The notes below the pieces were generated by a model. The model was given only the letters and a program-made list of their open reading frames with translations, ran no database searches and was not told the DNA's origin. Positions 33,931 through 42,284 of a DNA stretch of 64,000 bases are shown piece by piece (position 1 is the stretch's first letter; each line of letters begins with the position of its first letter). The DNA lies in contig JAFTWU010000001.1 in the NCBI GenBank assembly GCA_017465145.1, positions 1 to 64,000 of the forward strand, given 5' to 3'. Made by a program: the position numbers and the translations under genes. Source of the stretch: Clostridia bacterium (GTDB lineage: Bacteria; Bacillota; Clostridia; Christensenellales; Borkfalkiaceae).

Positions 33931-34239
33931 TTATTTAGCAGCGATTTCTAAAATCTTAACTGCGGTGAAAGGCTGCCTATGACCTTGCTTTTTCCTTTCA
34001 TTCTTCTTTGCTTTGTACTTGAAAACAACGATTTTCTTGTTTTTACCTTGTTCAACTACTTCGCCAACTGCCTTGTAAGCCTTAGCTTCTTCTGCAACTT
34101 TGATGCCGTTTTCATCAGCAACTAATAAAACTGCAAGTTCAACTTTGTCGCCTACGTTTGCTGAAAGTTTTTCAAATTTAATAACTTGACCAACTTCTGC
34201 CTTGTACTGCTTTGAACCGTTTTCTACGATTGCGTACAT
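33931..34239 (-). CDS. rplU: 50S ribosomal protein L21
   Basis: 102 residues, normal length. The N-terminus MYAIVENGSKQYKAEVGQ and the C-terminal KKNERKKQGHRQPFTAVKI, where the basic loop contacts 23S rRNA, are diagnostic. AGGAGG precedes the ATG. It is the first gene of rplU-rpmA, expressed from a SigA promoter at 34332-34360 through a folded leader that probably mediates autoregulation. Confidence 0.96.
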   Translation of the reverse strand: MYAIVENGSKQYKAEVGQVIKFEKLSANVGDKVELAVLLVADENGIKVAEEAKAYKAVGEVVEQGKNKKIVVFKYKAKKNERKKQGHRQPFTAVKILEIAAK

Positions 34240-34256
34240 TTTTAATACCTCCTACT

Positions 34257-34331
34257 AACCAGTCTCGCCGAATTTAATTTTGGGGCGGTTTTGACACGCT
34301 TATAAAACCCCTTTCGAGCGGCTCATTGGCT
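34257..34331 (-). promoter_or_regulatory. Folded 5' leader of rplU (L21 leader type)
   Basis: On the minus strand AGCCA (34327-34331) pairs with TGGTT (34257-34261) and GCCG (34319-34322) with CGGC (34267-34270). They are separated by an internal loop and enclose a GGGGTTTT/AAAACC..CCCC hairpin. The GC content is far above the surroundings. This fits a ribosomal-protein autoregulatory leader; I could not match it to the published consensus base by base. Confidence 0.55.
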
Positions 34332-34360
34332 ATTTTACATTGTTTTTTAATAAATGTCAA
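34332..34360 (-). promoter_or_regulatory. Promoter of rplU-rpmA
   Basis: Minus strand: TTGACA (34355-34360), a 17-base spacer and TAAAAT (34332-34337). Confidence 0.8.
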
Positions 34361-34424
34361 ACGTTTTAGCATAATTTTAATAATTAAGGTAAAACTATTT
34401 TTATAAACTATAAGGAGAACTATT

Positions 34425-34859
34425 ATGCACAAAAATATAAATGAAAGGGCTATCACTGACGTATATAAAAACGCGCATATTGCCTTGCAAAGCATTTCTG
34501 ATATTATGCCCGAAACGGTTGATGAAGGTTTAAAACAAGAACTACGCAATGAGTACGACGGGTATGAAAAGTTGATTGGCGAAATTTCTAGTTATATGGC
34601 GGAAAATCATATAGAAAGAAAAGACATCAATCCTATGAAAAAAGCAATGCTTTGGAGCAGTATTAAGATGAAAACCTTAATGAACGACAGCCGTAACCAA
34701 ATTGCTGAAATGATGATTAAAGGCACGGTTATGGGTATTAACGAACTTACCGCAATGAAGAACGAACACGAAAACCTAGACCCCGCCGTTTTAGACCTTT
34801 TAACAAAACTTTTACAGTTAGAAGAAAATTACGAAAAGCGTTTAAGAAAGTTTTTATAA
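34425..34859 (+). CDS. Small all-helical protein, possible ferritin-like four-helix bundle
   Basis: 144 residues, almost entirely predicted helix. It has four amphipathic stretches (about 5-30, 35-60, 73-100 and 115-140), no signal peptide and no membrane segment. The conserved-looking centre DINPMKKAMLWSSIKMKTL is seen in short hypothetical proteins of Clostridia. It carries several Glu/His/Asp residues, but I see no complete di-iron ExxH pair in each half, so metal binding is doubtful. AAGGAG lies 7 bases before the ATG. It is a single-gene unit, divergent from rplU and closed by a strong terminator. Function unknown. Confidence 0.7.
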   Translation: MHKNINERAITDVYKNAHIALQSISDIMPETVDEGLKQELRNEYDGYEKLIGEISSYMAENHIERKDINPMKKAMLWSSIKMKTLMNDSRNQIAEMMIKGTVMGINELTAMKNEHENLDPAVLDLLTKLLQLEENYEKRLRKFL

Positions 34860-34872
34860 CATCGTTATACAA

Positions 34873-34900
34873 AAAGCCCACCGTGATTACGGTGGGCTTT
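34873..34900. terminator. Terminator after the helical-protein gene
   Basis: 12-bp stem AAAGCCCACCGT/ACGGTGGGCTTT with loop GATT, then a T-rich run. It also lies 22 bases past the stop of the convergent GH109-like gene. Confidence 0.9.
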
Positions 34901-34921
34901 GCATTTTTTTATAACCTAAAC

Positions 34922-36121
34922 TTATTCAACTTCAAATTCGTTCTTTCTTAAAATCCATTTACCTTCGGTAAAGTCTGGGAAAGCAACTTGTTGACCGGTA
35001 AGAAGTGATTGTTCTGCTAAAACGGCAATACACATCCAAGACGCCATATCGTAAACGTCGATAGGCATAGGCTTGCCTTGGTCTAACGCTTCAAAGAAGG
35101 CGTTAAATACTAAGTCGTCCATACCACCGTGGCCACCTTCACCCGGTTTATAGCCAACCCAACGGGGATGTTCGTACTGTTCGTAATACTTATCGATATT
35201 TTTCATATTGGGCGTCCAATCCCATTGTTCTTCTTTCCAATCTTTTTCTAGGTATACGGATTGACTTTCTTCACAAACCAAACCTTCGGTGCCTTGTACC
35301 AAGAAACCACGTGAATAGTATCTAGGTAAGCCTGTATCTAGAGTGATAGTGATGGTTTCACCGTTTTGGCACTTGATAAGGGTGGTTACAACGTCGCTTT
35401 GGTTGAACTTAACGCCTTTTAGTTTTTCAATGTTTTTGCGGTTAACGTAGTCTTCCATACCAACGGGGGTGTTACCCATTGAGAATAAAGATACGAATCT
35501 ATTACCACAGTTGATATCAAGTATTTTAGCGATAGGTCCGATTTCGTGAGTAGGATAGTTTTCGGTATTGCGGTGAATATATTGTTGCAATCTATAGTGG
35601 CGCAAATTTTCGCCGTCGCAAACTTCTTCACGAAGGTCGTGACGATAACCGCCTTCACAATGGGCAATTTTACCCAAAGCGCCTTTACGTTTCATGTTAA
35701 GAGCAAGAAGTTCAATTCTGCCGTAGCAACAGTTTTCCATCATCATAATGGGGGTTTTTGTACGTTCATAGCAACGAACGATTTCCCACAAGCTTTCCAT
35801 ACTGTAAGCACCGCCAACTTCACACGCAACGGGGATACCCTTTTCCATAGCGTACATAGCGATTTTAATATGTGCTTCCCAAGCGGTAGAAACCAAAACT
35901 GCATCGGGTTTAACTTCGTCTATACATTTAGCATAGTCGGTATAGATAGCGGGCATTTCTCTGCCGTTATCAACCACCATTTTGCCTAAATCTTCAGCCT
36001 TGTCTTTATAATCGTCGCAAATAGCAACAACGTCTACGTAGTCCCTATGTTTAATTGCTTCACGGTAAAGCGCTCTCCCGCGTAAGCCTGCGCCGATAAT
36101 TACAAATCTAAAATGTCTCAT
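34922..36121 (-). CDS. Gfo/Idh/MocA-fold protein resembling GH109 glycosidases
   Basis: 399 residues from ATG 36121, with AAGGAG nine bases upstream. The N-terminal Rossmann motif is VIIGAGLRGRALYRE. The segment NTENYPTHEIGPIAKILDINCGNRFVSLFSM resembles the YPTHGLGP...INRGDR region of GH109 NAD-dependent alpha-N-acetylgalactosaminidases. GYRHDLR lies in the place of their substrate loop. GH109 enzymes cleave by transient oxidation and elimination rather than acid/base hydrolysis. No signal peptide is present, so it would act in the cytoplasm. It could also be a plain sugar dehydrogenase. It has its own promoter, separated by a terminator from the PfkB operon behind it. Confidence 0.7.
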   Translation of the reverse strand: MRHFRFVIIGAGLRGRALYREAIKHRDYVDVVAICDDYKDKAEDLGKMVVDNGREMPAIYTDYAKCIDEVKPDAVLVSTAWEAHIKIAMYAMEKGIPVACEVGGAYSMESLWEIVRCYERTKTPIMMMENCCYGRIELLALNMKRKGALGKIAHCEGGYRHDLREEVCDGENLRHYRLQQYIHRNTENYPTHEIGPIAKILDINCGNRFVSLFSMGNTPVGMEDYVNRKNIEKLKGVKFNQSDVVTTLIKCQNGETITITLDTGLPRYYSRGFLVQGTEGLVCEESQSVYLEKDWKEEQWDWTPNMKNIDKYYEQYEHPRWVGYKPGEGGHGGMDDLVFNAFFEALDQGKPMPIDVYDMASWMCIAVLAEQSLLTGQQVAFPDFTEGKWILRKNEFEVE

Positions 36122-36152
36122 TTCAAGGTTCTCCTTATTTTCATACACATAA

Positions 36153-36181
36153 ATAATACACTATATAAAATTTTTTGGCAA
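36153..36181 (-). promoter_or_regulatory. Promoter of the GH109-like gene
   Basis: Minus strand: TTGCCA (36176-36181), a 17-base spacer and TATTAT (36153-36158). TTTTTTGCATTTTTT-type sequence lies just upstream (36197-36212). Confidence 0.7.
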
Positions 36182-36319
36182 TATACTTTTGCACTATTTT
36201 TTTGCATTTTTTACAAAATTGTCATTACATTTTATTATCCTTTTATGCAAAACCGTTATACCCCTTTGATTTTTTATAAAAAAGAAATACGATTATTAAA
36301 TTTTAACGCAAAAACAAGA

Positions 36320-36344
36320 AAAACCTTGCATTAAGCAAGGTTTT
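36320..36344 (-). terminator. Terminator of the deacetylase-to-PfkB operon
   Basis: 10-bp stem AAAACCTTGC/GCAAGGTTTT with a 5-base loop, then TTCTTGTTTTT on the minus strand, 28 bases past the pfkB-type stop codon. Confidence 0.82.
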
Positions 36345-36372
36345 ATTCAAGTTTTAATCTTTATAAATTAGG

Positions 36373-37392
36373 TTAAGCGTTTGCGCCGTCAATTAATTGT
36401 TTTTCTAAAATTTCAAGGTCTTTTTTACACAAAACGCCACTAATACTATCTGCACCAGATAGGCAACTGATAGCCACAAGGTTAGCAAAACGCAGAATAT
36501 CTTCATCTGCAAATTCGTTATAAATAGCGTATAAACTACCTGCACAAAAAGCATCGCCCGCGCCAACGCTACCTTTAATGTAGCCTTTTGGTAGTTTATA
36601 AGACGGAACGACTGTGTAAATTCCGCTTTTATCTAGGCAAAAACCACTTTCTGGACAATGGATAATAACCTTTTCTTTAACCCCGAAAGCCATAAGTTTT
36701 TCGGCGATTAACTGAATATTTTCATTGATTAATTCGCCAGATTTATCGCGTGGTTCAACGCCAACGATAGTGCCCGCTTCGACTTCGTTAATAATAACGT
36801 AATCGCAATAAGGAAGGGCGGCTTTTGTAACCTTAAAGAAGTTGCCACTACTTTCACTAACTAGGTCGATAGACGTTTTTATGCCCTTGTTTTGCGCTTC
36901 TTTTAAGAAGTTTGACATGGGCGTTGTGCCGTCTTCGTTAACCTTGTCAAAATAGTCAAGTAACATAAGGTAGCCCGCGTGCAACATCTTAGTGTCAAGC
37001 GCATCTAAATCAACGTCTTCGGGGCGGAATTCTTTGTTCGCTCCACGGTTGTGGAAGAAGGTGCGTTCACCCGTGCCCATAACCGTCATAACGTCAGAAT
37101 AACTTGTGGGTGCGCTTTCGCTAACTTTAACGCCTGAAACGTCTATGCCGTGTTCTGCCATTTTGTTAACAACGTATTTACCCTTGTCGTCGTTACCAAC
37201 TCTGCCAAAAACCTTGATGACCATATCGGCATCAACCTTTTTGATATCTATTGCCGTGTTGGGAACACAACCGCCAACCGCTAAAGATTCGCTATCTATC
37301 GTAGCAAGCATACCCTTTTGCGGATAGGTTGCAACCATTTTTACGTTGTCGGTTAAAATATTACCGGCAAGCGCAATGCCTTTTCTTTCCAT
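36373..37392 (-). CDS. PfkB-family sugar kinase
   Basis: 339 residues of the ribokinase fold. It has VGGCVPNTAI (the family's N-terminal glycine pair), VFGRVGNDDKGK and the C-terminal GSVGAGDAFCAGSLYA with the catalytic aspartate and anion hole. Such kinases act on hexoses, ketohexose phosphates, nucleosides or amino sugars. Substrate cannot be read from sequence. In this operon, with an isomerase, a dehydrogenase and a deacetylase, it probably phosphorylates the sugar made by its neighbours. It is the last gene of the operon. Confidence 0.85.
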   Translation of the reverse strand: MERKGIALAGNILTDNVKMVATYPQKGMLATIDSESLAVGGCVPNTAIDIKKVDADMVIKVFGRVGNDDKGKYVVNKMAEHGIDVSGVKVSESAPTSYSDVMTVMGTGERTFFHNRGANKEFRPEDVDLDALDTKMLHAGYLMLLDYFDKVNEDGTTPMSNFLKEAQNKGIKTSIDLVSESSGNFFKVTKAALPYCDYVIINEVEAGTIVGVEPRDKSGELINENIQLIAEKLMAFGVKEKVIIHCPESGFCLDKSGIYTVVPSYKLPKGYIKGSVGAGDAFCAGSLYAIYNEFADEDILRFANLVAISCLSGADSISGVLCKKDLEILEKQLIDGANA

Positions 37393-37417
37393 AGTATTAC
37401 CTATTTCCTAAATTTAC

Positions 37418-38635
37418 TTATACTCTAATTTCTTTACCGCTAACTTCTTCACAATATTTAACTAGAGCGGAAATTTGTTTACCGCAGTTAAGCATATTAT
37501 AAAGGGTTTCGATAAGGTCAGCGTATTTACCGGTGTATTCGCCGTATTTTGCAAGCGTTTCTTTTACGCCGTTTTCCTTTGCAAAAGCACAAAGGGTTTT
37601 ACTGTTGTCGTCGCCGTCTGGGTCGAACATCATGCCAGCAGCAATACCGATACAAATATATTCAGCGTTTAAGCCGTGCTTTTCAGCAAGTTTTAACGCG
37701 CCAACCAAACGGTCGTTAGAACCAAGTTTACGGATAGTATCCTTACCAACCCTTGCAACCGTGTCGCCAAGCGCCTTGTTTGCAAAACGGTAAATTAAAT
37801 TTTCCGCGTGTGAAAGTAAGGGTGCAATTTCCGTGCCGTTTTCAGTTGAAACTGCAAAGGCAGATTGAACTAGCGCTTTATATGCAACGTATTTAATATC
37901 GAAATCCGCAACTGTTTCGTAAATATATTCGTAATTTCTAAGATAGCCTAGATATGCGCAAATAGCGTGACTCATGTTGTGCATAAATAGTTTTCTTTGT
38001 ATAAACAAATTGAAGGGTGCGAAGGGGTAAAGATTGCTAATTTCAGGAATTTCGCCCTTAAAAGCCGCTTTATCAACGGGTAAAATGTTATAAGGTTCAA
38101 CGTAAACGCGTAAGGGGTTGCCCGCTTTCTTTTCTTCCGTCATAACGGGCACCATTCTGCCGATAGACGCTTCTACAAAACCGATTTCAGCATCAATTCT
38201 ATCAGCATATTCGGGAATTTGCGCTTTGATTAAGCCTTTTAAGAATTCATCTGCACCGATTAAGTTTTCGCAAATGATAATGTTAAAGGGTTTAGCGTTG
38301 CGTTCAAAACGAAGTTTTAAACCAGCAGAGATGGGCTTTGCGATAAATTTAAGAACGTTTACGCCGATAGCGGTAGCCATAGCGTCGGCAGATGCAATTT
38401 CTTCTGCAACTAAATCTACGTTAGTGCCGTCTATACCATATACGTTTTCAACCATTTGTTCTTCTACACCTTCGTTAGTAACAACGTCTACGGGGTAGCA
38501 TTTATCTGCGTTAAGTCTTCCTATAACTTCTTGGTTGATGTCTACAAAACCAACTGAATAACCGCTTGCGGAAAATAGTTGACCGATAAAACCACGGCCT
38601 ATATTACCTGCACCGTACATTACAAATTTTTTCAT
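37418..38635 (-). CDS. mtlD: Mannitol-1-phosphate 5-dehydrogenase family protein
   Basis: 405 residues. The long-chain polyol dehydrogenase start MKKFVMYGAGNIGRGFIGQLF is nearly identical in pattern to MtlD. The body has FVEASIGRMVP, FIQRKLFMHNMSHAICAYLG with the catalytic lysine and histidine, and RKLGSNDRLVGALKLAEKHG. MtlD reduces fructose-6-phosphate to mannitol-1-phosphate and back. No PTS mannitol genes are near. It lies in an operon of a PfkB kinase, acetyltransferase and NagB-like isomerase, so the true substrate may be another hexitol phosphate. Confidence 0.85.
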   Translation of the reverse strand: MKKFVMYGAGNIGRGFIGQLFSASGYSVGFVDINQEVIGRLNADKCYPVDVVTNEGVEEQMVENVYGIDGTNVDLVAEEIASADAMATAIGVNVLKFIAKPISAGLKLRFERNAKPFNIIICENLIGADEFLKGLIKAQIPEYADRIDAEIGFVEASIGRMVPVMTEEKKAGNPLRVYVEPYNILPVDKAAFKGEIPEISNLYPFAPFNLFIQRKLFMHNMSHAICAYLGYLRNYEYIYETVADFDIKYVAYKALVQSAFAVSTENGTEIAPLLSHAENLIYRFANKALGDTVARVGKDTIRKLGSNDRLVGALKLAEKHGLNAEYICIGIAAGMMFDPDGDDNSKTLCAFAKENGVKETLAKYGEYTGKYADLIETLYNMLNCGKQISALVKYCEEVSGKEIRV

Positions 38636-38668
38636 AATAATTTTCCTTTTAATAGGTTTAGCACTTGG

Positions 38669-39241
38669 CTAAAATTTTAATTCGTTAGAATCAAGTTTTT
38701 TAATTATTTTTGCGGGATTACCTGCAATAACCACGTTATCGCCAAAACTTTTAGTAACTACTGCGCCCGCGCCAACGACAACGTTGTTTCCAAGCGTAAC
38801 GCCCGGGTTAATTATTGCGCCACCACCTATCCAACAGTTGTCGCCGATAGTTATGGGTAGTCCAAGTTCAACGCCGTTATAACGCTCTTCTGCTTTAACG
38901 GGGTGGGTTGCGGAAAAAAGTTTAACGCAAGGTGCCATCATACAGTTTTTGCCGATAGTAACCTTATTTACGTCTAAAATAACGCAACCGTAGTTAGCAA
39001 AAAAGTTTTCGCCAACGGATATATTGCAACCGTAATCGCAGTAAAACGGGGGGCAAACTTTTACGTTTTCCCCCGTAGTCCCTATAATTTTTTTAATAAG
39101 TTTATTTAATTTTTTTTCGTTAGCAGGGTTAATTTTGTTATATTTACCCCAAAGTTTTTTAACTTTTAGGTGTAGAGAACGAAGTTCGCTATCTCTAGGT
39201 GAATATAATTGTCCCGCTAACGCCTTTTCCCTTTCGGTCAT
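38669..39241 (-). CDS. Maltose/galactoside O-acetyltransferase family (left-handed beta-helix)
   Basis: 190 residues. A helical cap (TEREKALAGQLYSPRDSEL) is followed by hexapeptide repeats. The catalytic histidine is in LFSATHPV, and TIGDNCWIGGGAIINPGVTLGNN is the acetyl-CoA side. Maa and LacA transfer acetyl from acetyl-CoA to sugars, often to detoxify non-metabolisable ones. It sits 10 bases after the NagB-like gene in the same operon. Whether it acts on a pathway intermediate or clears overflow sugars is open. Confidence 0.85.
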   Translation of the reverse strand: MTEREKALAGQLYSPRDSELRSLHLKVKKLWGKYNKINPANEKKLNKLIKKIIGTTGENVKVCPPFYCDYGCNISVGENFFANYGCVILDVNKVTIGKNCMMAPCVKLFSATHPVKAEERYNGVELGLPITIGDNCWIGGGAIINPGVTLGNNVVVGAGAVVTKSFGDNVVIAGNPAKIIKKLDSNELKF

Positions 39242-39250
39242 AGTTAAATA

Positions 39251-40195
39251 TTAGTTAACGTCAGAACAAAGTGGGCCTGCAAGTTCTTTCATAAAGAACA
39301 ATTTACCGGGGATTGTGGGAATCCAAGAAGAAGTTACGAATCTTGTGGGTTGATAACGTAAGGTCATCCAGAAACTCATACCTTGCCATTGCATACCACG
39401 GCCAAGAACACCGTCTGCACCGCCGATAGCGTAGTCTGCTTGGAACATAAGACCAGGGCCCATAGTGTTAGCACGGCAAGGAACCATACTAGTACGACTA
39501 CGGAAAGAAGTTAAAGCGTTTTGTTCAATGGTTAAGGGGTGTAATTTAGCACCGATACGATAGGGTTGCTTTAACCATTCTTCATCGGTAGCAAATTCTG
39601 AACCGAATTGTGGTTCCCAGAAAGCGATGTGACACATTCTGCCGATACCGTAAACTAAAACAAGTTTAGCGCCTTCAGCCTTTAATGCTGCAATCTTTTC
39701 GGGGTAAGTGGGAAGATTTGCTTTGGTAGCAAAGTTTCTGTGGTCCTTAGGAACGGTAAGTTCGCCCAAAGGATTATAGAAAGCAGTTTCCATAGCGTTT
39801 TGGAAAGACGCTTCACCCGTGATGGTGTTGCCGTCTGCATCTGCCCATTCGTCCATGTTAAAGCACCAAACGTTTTTGCAAGATACGTTCCATTCTTTAA
39901 GGAAGTAAACTGCCCATTTGTACATACCCATAGGACCTACGGGAAGAATAAACGCGATTTTTTCTTTACGTTCGTTTGCCTTTTTAATTTCGTTAGCGAT
40001 TTCGTGACCCATTTTTACGTTGAATTCTTCTAAATCTTCGCATTGAACGGGGGTAAAATCTTTATTCCAAAATGCTTGGCGATCCAAAACGCTTTCGGGT
40101 GCGTTTGAACAGCACTTGTCTATCTTTTCAAAATCCCAACCTTCTGGGTAAAAACCTTCTAAAAGACTGCCTTTAACGGTAGAATTAAAATCCAT
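39251..40195 (-). CDS. NagB-like sugar-phosphate isomerase/deaminase
   Basis: 314 residues, longer than NagB (about 250). [12 protein letters not shown] matches the HLDEYVG segment with the base aspartate, and [16 protein letters not shown] matches GIGENAHIAFNDP with the catalytic histidine. A 70-residue N-terminal extension and a Trp-rich C-terminus ([17 protein letters not shown]) are additional. It belongs to a divergent branch of the glucosamine-6-phosphate isomerase family. A canonical nagB is already present at 26988-27743, so this copy likely handles a different amino-sugar phosphate. Confidence 0.78.
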   Translation of the reverse strand: MDFNSTVKGSLLEGFYPEGWDFEKIDKCCSNAPESVLDRQAFWNKDFTPVQCEDLEEFNVKMGHEIANEIKKANERKEKIAFILPVGPMGMYKWAVYFLKEWNVSCKNVWCFNMDEWADADGNTITGEASFQNAMETAFYNPLGELTVPKDHRNFATKANLPTYPEKIAALKAEGAKLVLVYGIGRMCHIAFWEPQFGSEFATDEEWLKQPYRIGAKLHPLTIEQNALTSFRSRTSMVPCRANTMGPGLMFQADYAIGGADGVLGRGMQWQGMSFWMTLRYQPTRFVTSSWIPTIPGKLFFMKELAGPLCSDVN

Positions 40196-40227
40196 AATAA
40201 AAATCTCCTTAATATAAAAATCAAACG

Positions 40228-41235
40228 TTATTCTGCGTAAACTTTATCAACAACTTCTTGAACTTGAACTGCACGGTCGCTGAAGGTGTAGTCTAATTTG
40301 CCACTTCTTAAAAGTGAGCAGAAGTTTTGAATTTGTTTAAGGTATAGGTTACCCTTTTCGCCTTCAAAGTTAACGGGTTCGTAAGTTACACGGCTTTGAG
40401 CAGCGTCGTAGTCACCTTGGGGTGCGTAAAGATAAGAAAGCGTGCCAACTTCTTCTTGAGCAAGAGTGCCTTTACCGATAATGTAGCCCTTGCTACCGTA
40501 AATTTCAAGTTTAGATTCACTTGCAGCATCGGGAATATTGAAGTTAATATCAATATGACCAAGAACACCGCCTTTGGTTTTGAAAACTAAAATTGCGCCG
40601 TCTTCAACTTCATAAGAGAAGGTACGGGTAGAATATACTGCCTTAACTTCTTCAATTTCATCTTCTAAAATGTATTCAGCAAGTTCGATACAATGAACGC
40701 CAAGGTCCATGATAGCACCGCCACCGCCAAGAGATTTCTTTTGTCTCCAAGCACCGGGGATATCGGGATACCAGCAAGTAAATTGCAAACGAATGCTGTT
40801 TGCCATACCAATGTCGCCATTTTGAACTAGGTCGTGTGCCTTAACGTGTAGGTTATGATATTTCATCATATAGCCGACGAAGATAAGTTTGCCTGCTTTT
40901 TTGAAAGCGTCAACTAGTTCTCTACCTTGCTTTGCATCAAAACCGATGGGTTTTTCAACGAAAACGTGCTTGCCGTATTTTAACGCGGTCATCGCTTGTT
41001 CGTAGTGGCAGAATACCGGAGTGCCGATATAAACTGCGTCACAGTCACAATTTTTTAACATTTCTTCTTCGTCGGTAAAAGTGGGAACGCCGTATTTTTC
41101 GCCCAACTTTTCAACTACGGGTGCAACTTTATCCATAATTGCAACGAGTTCGTTATCGGGGTCTTGCAAAATTGCGGGGATAGTACGTCTATCAGCAATA
41201 CCGCCTGCACCGATTACACACCATTTGATTTTCAT
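40228..41235 (-). CDS. Gfo/Idh/MocA-family oxidoreductase
   Basis: 335 residues. The NAD(P)-binding N-terminus is [16 protein letters not shown]. The EKP motif (VEKPIGFD) near residue 94 and [19 protein letters not shown] in the C-terminal domain are standard for sugar dehydrogenases of this family. It lies upstream of the NagB-like gene with a 32-base gap containing GGAG. The substrate may be an inositol, hexose or amino sugar. Unlike the protein at 34922-36121 it lacks the GH109-like YPTH segment, so it is probably a true dehydrogenase. Confidence 0.82.
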   Translation of the reverse strand: MKIKWCVIGAGGIADRRTIPAILQDPDNELVAIMDKVAPVVEKLGEKYGVPTFTDEEEMLKNCDCDAVYIGTPVFCHYEQAMTALKYGKHVFVEKPIGFDAKQGRELVDAFKKAGKLIFVGYMMKYHNLHVKAHDLVQNGDIGMANSIRLQFTCWYPDIPGAWRQKKSLGGGGAIMDLGVHCIELAEYILEDEIEEVKAVYSTRTFSYEVEDGAILVFKTKGGVLGHIDINFNIPDAASESKLEIYGSKGYIIGKGTLAQEEVGTLSYLYAPQGDYDAAQSRVTYEPVNFEGEKGNLYLKQIQNFCSLLRSGKLDYTFSDRAVQVQEVVDKVYAE

Positions 41236-41325
41236 AATTTTTCTCCTTTATCCTAAATTGAACAATTCAATTTTATTTTTTTATTTTTGTTTTAAAAGCA
41301 ACTTTGCTGTATTTTGTGCCAAATT

Positions 41326-42051
41326 TTATTCAGGTAAAAGTCTTTTTGTCGTGCCTTTTAAATAAACTTGGCATTGACGGAAACCTTCTGCATATTCCGC
41401 ACCGCATTGATAACCGCGGTAACGACTGCAAGTTCTTACCATATCGCAAAAATCAATATGGTCGTGGTCTCTCATCCAAACGATTTGACTTTCGTGGCAA
41501 TTAAGCATTTCTATCTTTAAGTCGATAGTTTCGGTAACGTCAACGAACATTGTTGGGTTAAAGTTTACGCCTGCTAAAGTATCCATATAGTAAATGGGCA
41601 CTAACTTTGCAGGGGTGTCGTCTTTTGTGTACTTATGTACAGAACACTTGTAGTTAGGCAACGTTGCCGTAAAACTTGCATCGAAAACAAGTTTAGAAAC
41701 TGACGTATGGTCGGGCATATAGTCGTTAGGGTCGTGCGTGATGATAAGGTCTGGATTAGCGTATCTTATAACGTCAACCATCTTATCGCGCGCTTCTTTA
41801 TTATTTTCAAAAATATCAAGGTCGTCAAAACCGCCCCAGATAACTTCTATACCGGCAAGTCTGCCTGCCCTTTTTGCTTCTTCCGCCCTCATAACCTTAA
41901 GTTCTTCCGGTGGAATTATAACGTGACCTAGGTTACCGCTGTTTGCGTGACAAACGATAACGGTATCACCGCGTTGAACACATTTTGCAAGTGTACCCGA
42001 ACATGCAATTTCAATATCGTCCGGATGTGAACCTACTGCAAGAATTCTCAT
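41326..42051 (-). CDS. PIG-L family zinc deacetylase
   Basis: 241 residues from ATG 42051, the start that gives the family N-terminus MRILAVGSHPDD; an upstream in-frame GTG lacks a ribosome site of its own. HPDDIEIACSGTL is the zinc motif (HPDD), and a later ITHDPNDYMPDHTSVSKL supplies the second metal histidine. Family members remove N-acetyl from GlcNAc-containing compounds (GlcNAc-PI, GlcNAc-malate, diacetylchitobiose). It is the first gene of the operon and is controlled by an operator-rich promoter, implying inducible amino-sugar use. Confidence 0.87.
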   Translation of the reverse strand: MRILAVGSHPDDIEIACSGTLAKCVQRGDTVIVCHANSGNLGHVIIPPEELKVMRAEEAKRAGRLAGIEVIWGGFDDLDIFENNKEARDKMVDVIRYANPDLIITHDPNDYMPDHTSVSKLVFDASFTATLPNYKCSVHKYTKDDTPAKLVPIYYMDTLAGVNFNPTMFVDVTETIDLKIEMLNCHESQIVWMRDHDHIDFCDMVRTCSRYRGYQCGAEYAEGFRQCQVYLKGTTKRLLPE

Positions 42052-42067
42052 ATTAGCCCTCACTTTT

Positions 42068-42106
42068 CCATAATAAAATTATTATGGTTATATTATAAAC
42101 CATAAT
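42068..42106. promoter_or_regulatory. Three-half-site operator over the PIG-L operon promoter
   Basis: The half-site CCATAAT/ATTATGG occurs at 42068-42074, 42081-42087 and 42100-42106 in alternating orientation. This makes two overlapping dyads: a 20-bp near-palindrome at 42068-42087 and a perfect 9-bp inverted repeat at 42081-42089/42098-42106 around the -10 box. It is placed to block initiation. Confidence 0.65.
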
Positions 42107-42120
42107 TTGATTCTTTGCAA
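42092..42120 (-). promoter_or_regulatory. Promoter of the PIG-L deacetylase operon
   Basis: Minus strand: TTGCAA (42115-42120), a 17-base spacer and TATAAT (42092-42097). Initiation near 42085 lies inside the operator. Confidence 0.75.
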
Positions 42121-42123
42121 TAT

Positions 42124-42177
42124 AAAAACCAAAAAGAGTTGGCAGTTTTTACCTACTTTTTTTGGTTTTTTTAACGT
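42124..42177 (-). terminator. Terminator of the amino-acid ABC operon
   Basis: Minus strand: AAAACCAAAAAAAG pairs with CTCTTTTTGGTTTT around a loop of about 20 bases, with a U-rich tail. It lies past the ATPase stop codon at 42285. The stem is AU-rich, so moderate confidence. Confidence 0.5.
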
Positions 42178-42284
42178 GATTTTTATTTGTGATTATTTTG
42201 TTGCGATTTTTTGATTAAATCGTGTGTTTTTATAGCAAAAACTCCATCTCTTTTTATAAGAATTTTACTATTAATTAACCCTTT

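Noticed and set aside
35546..35989. Plus-strand frame of 147 codons inside the GH109-like gene
   Set aside because: Mirror frame of a conserved coding region without a ribosome site or recognisable domain.
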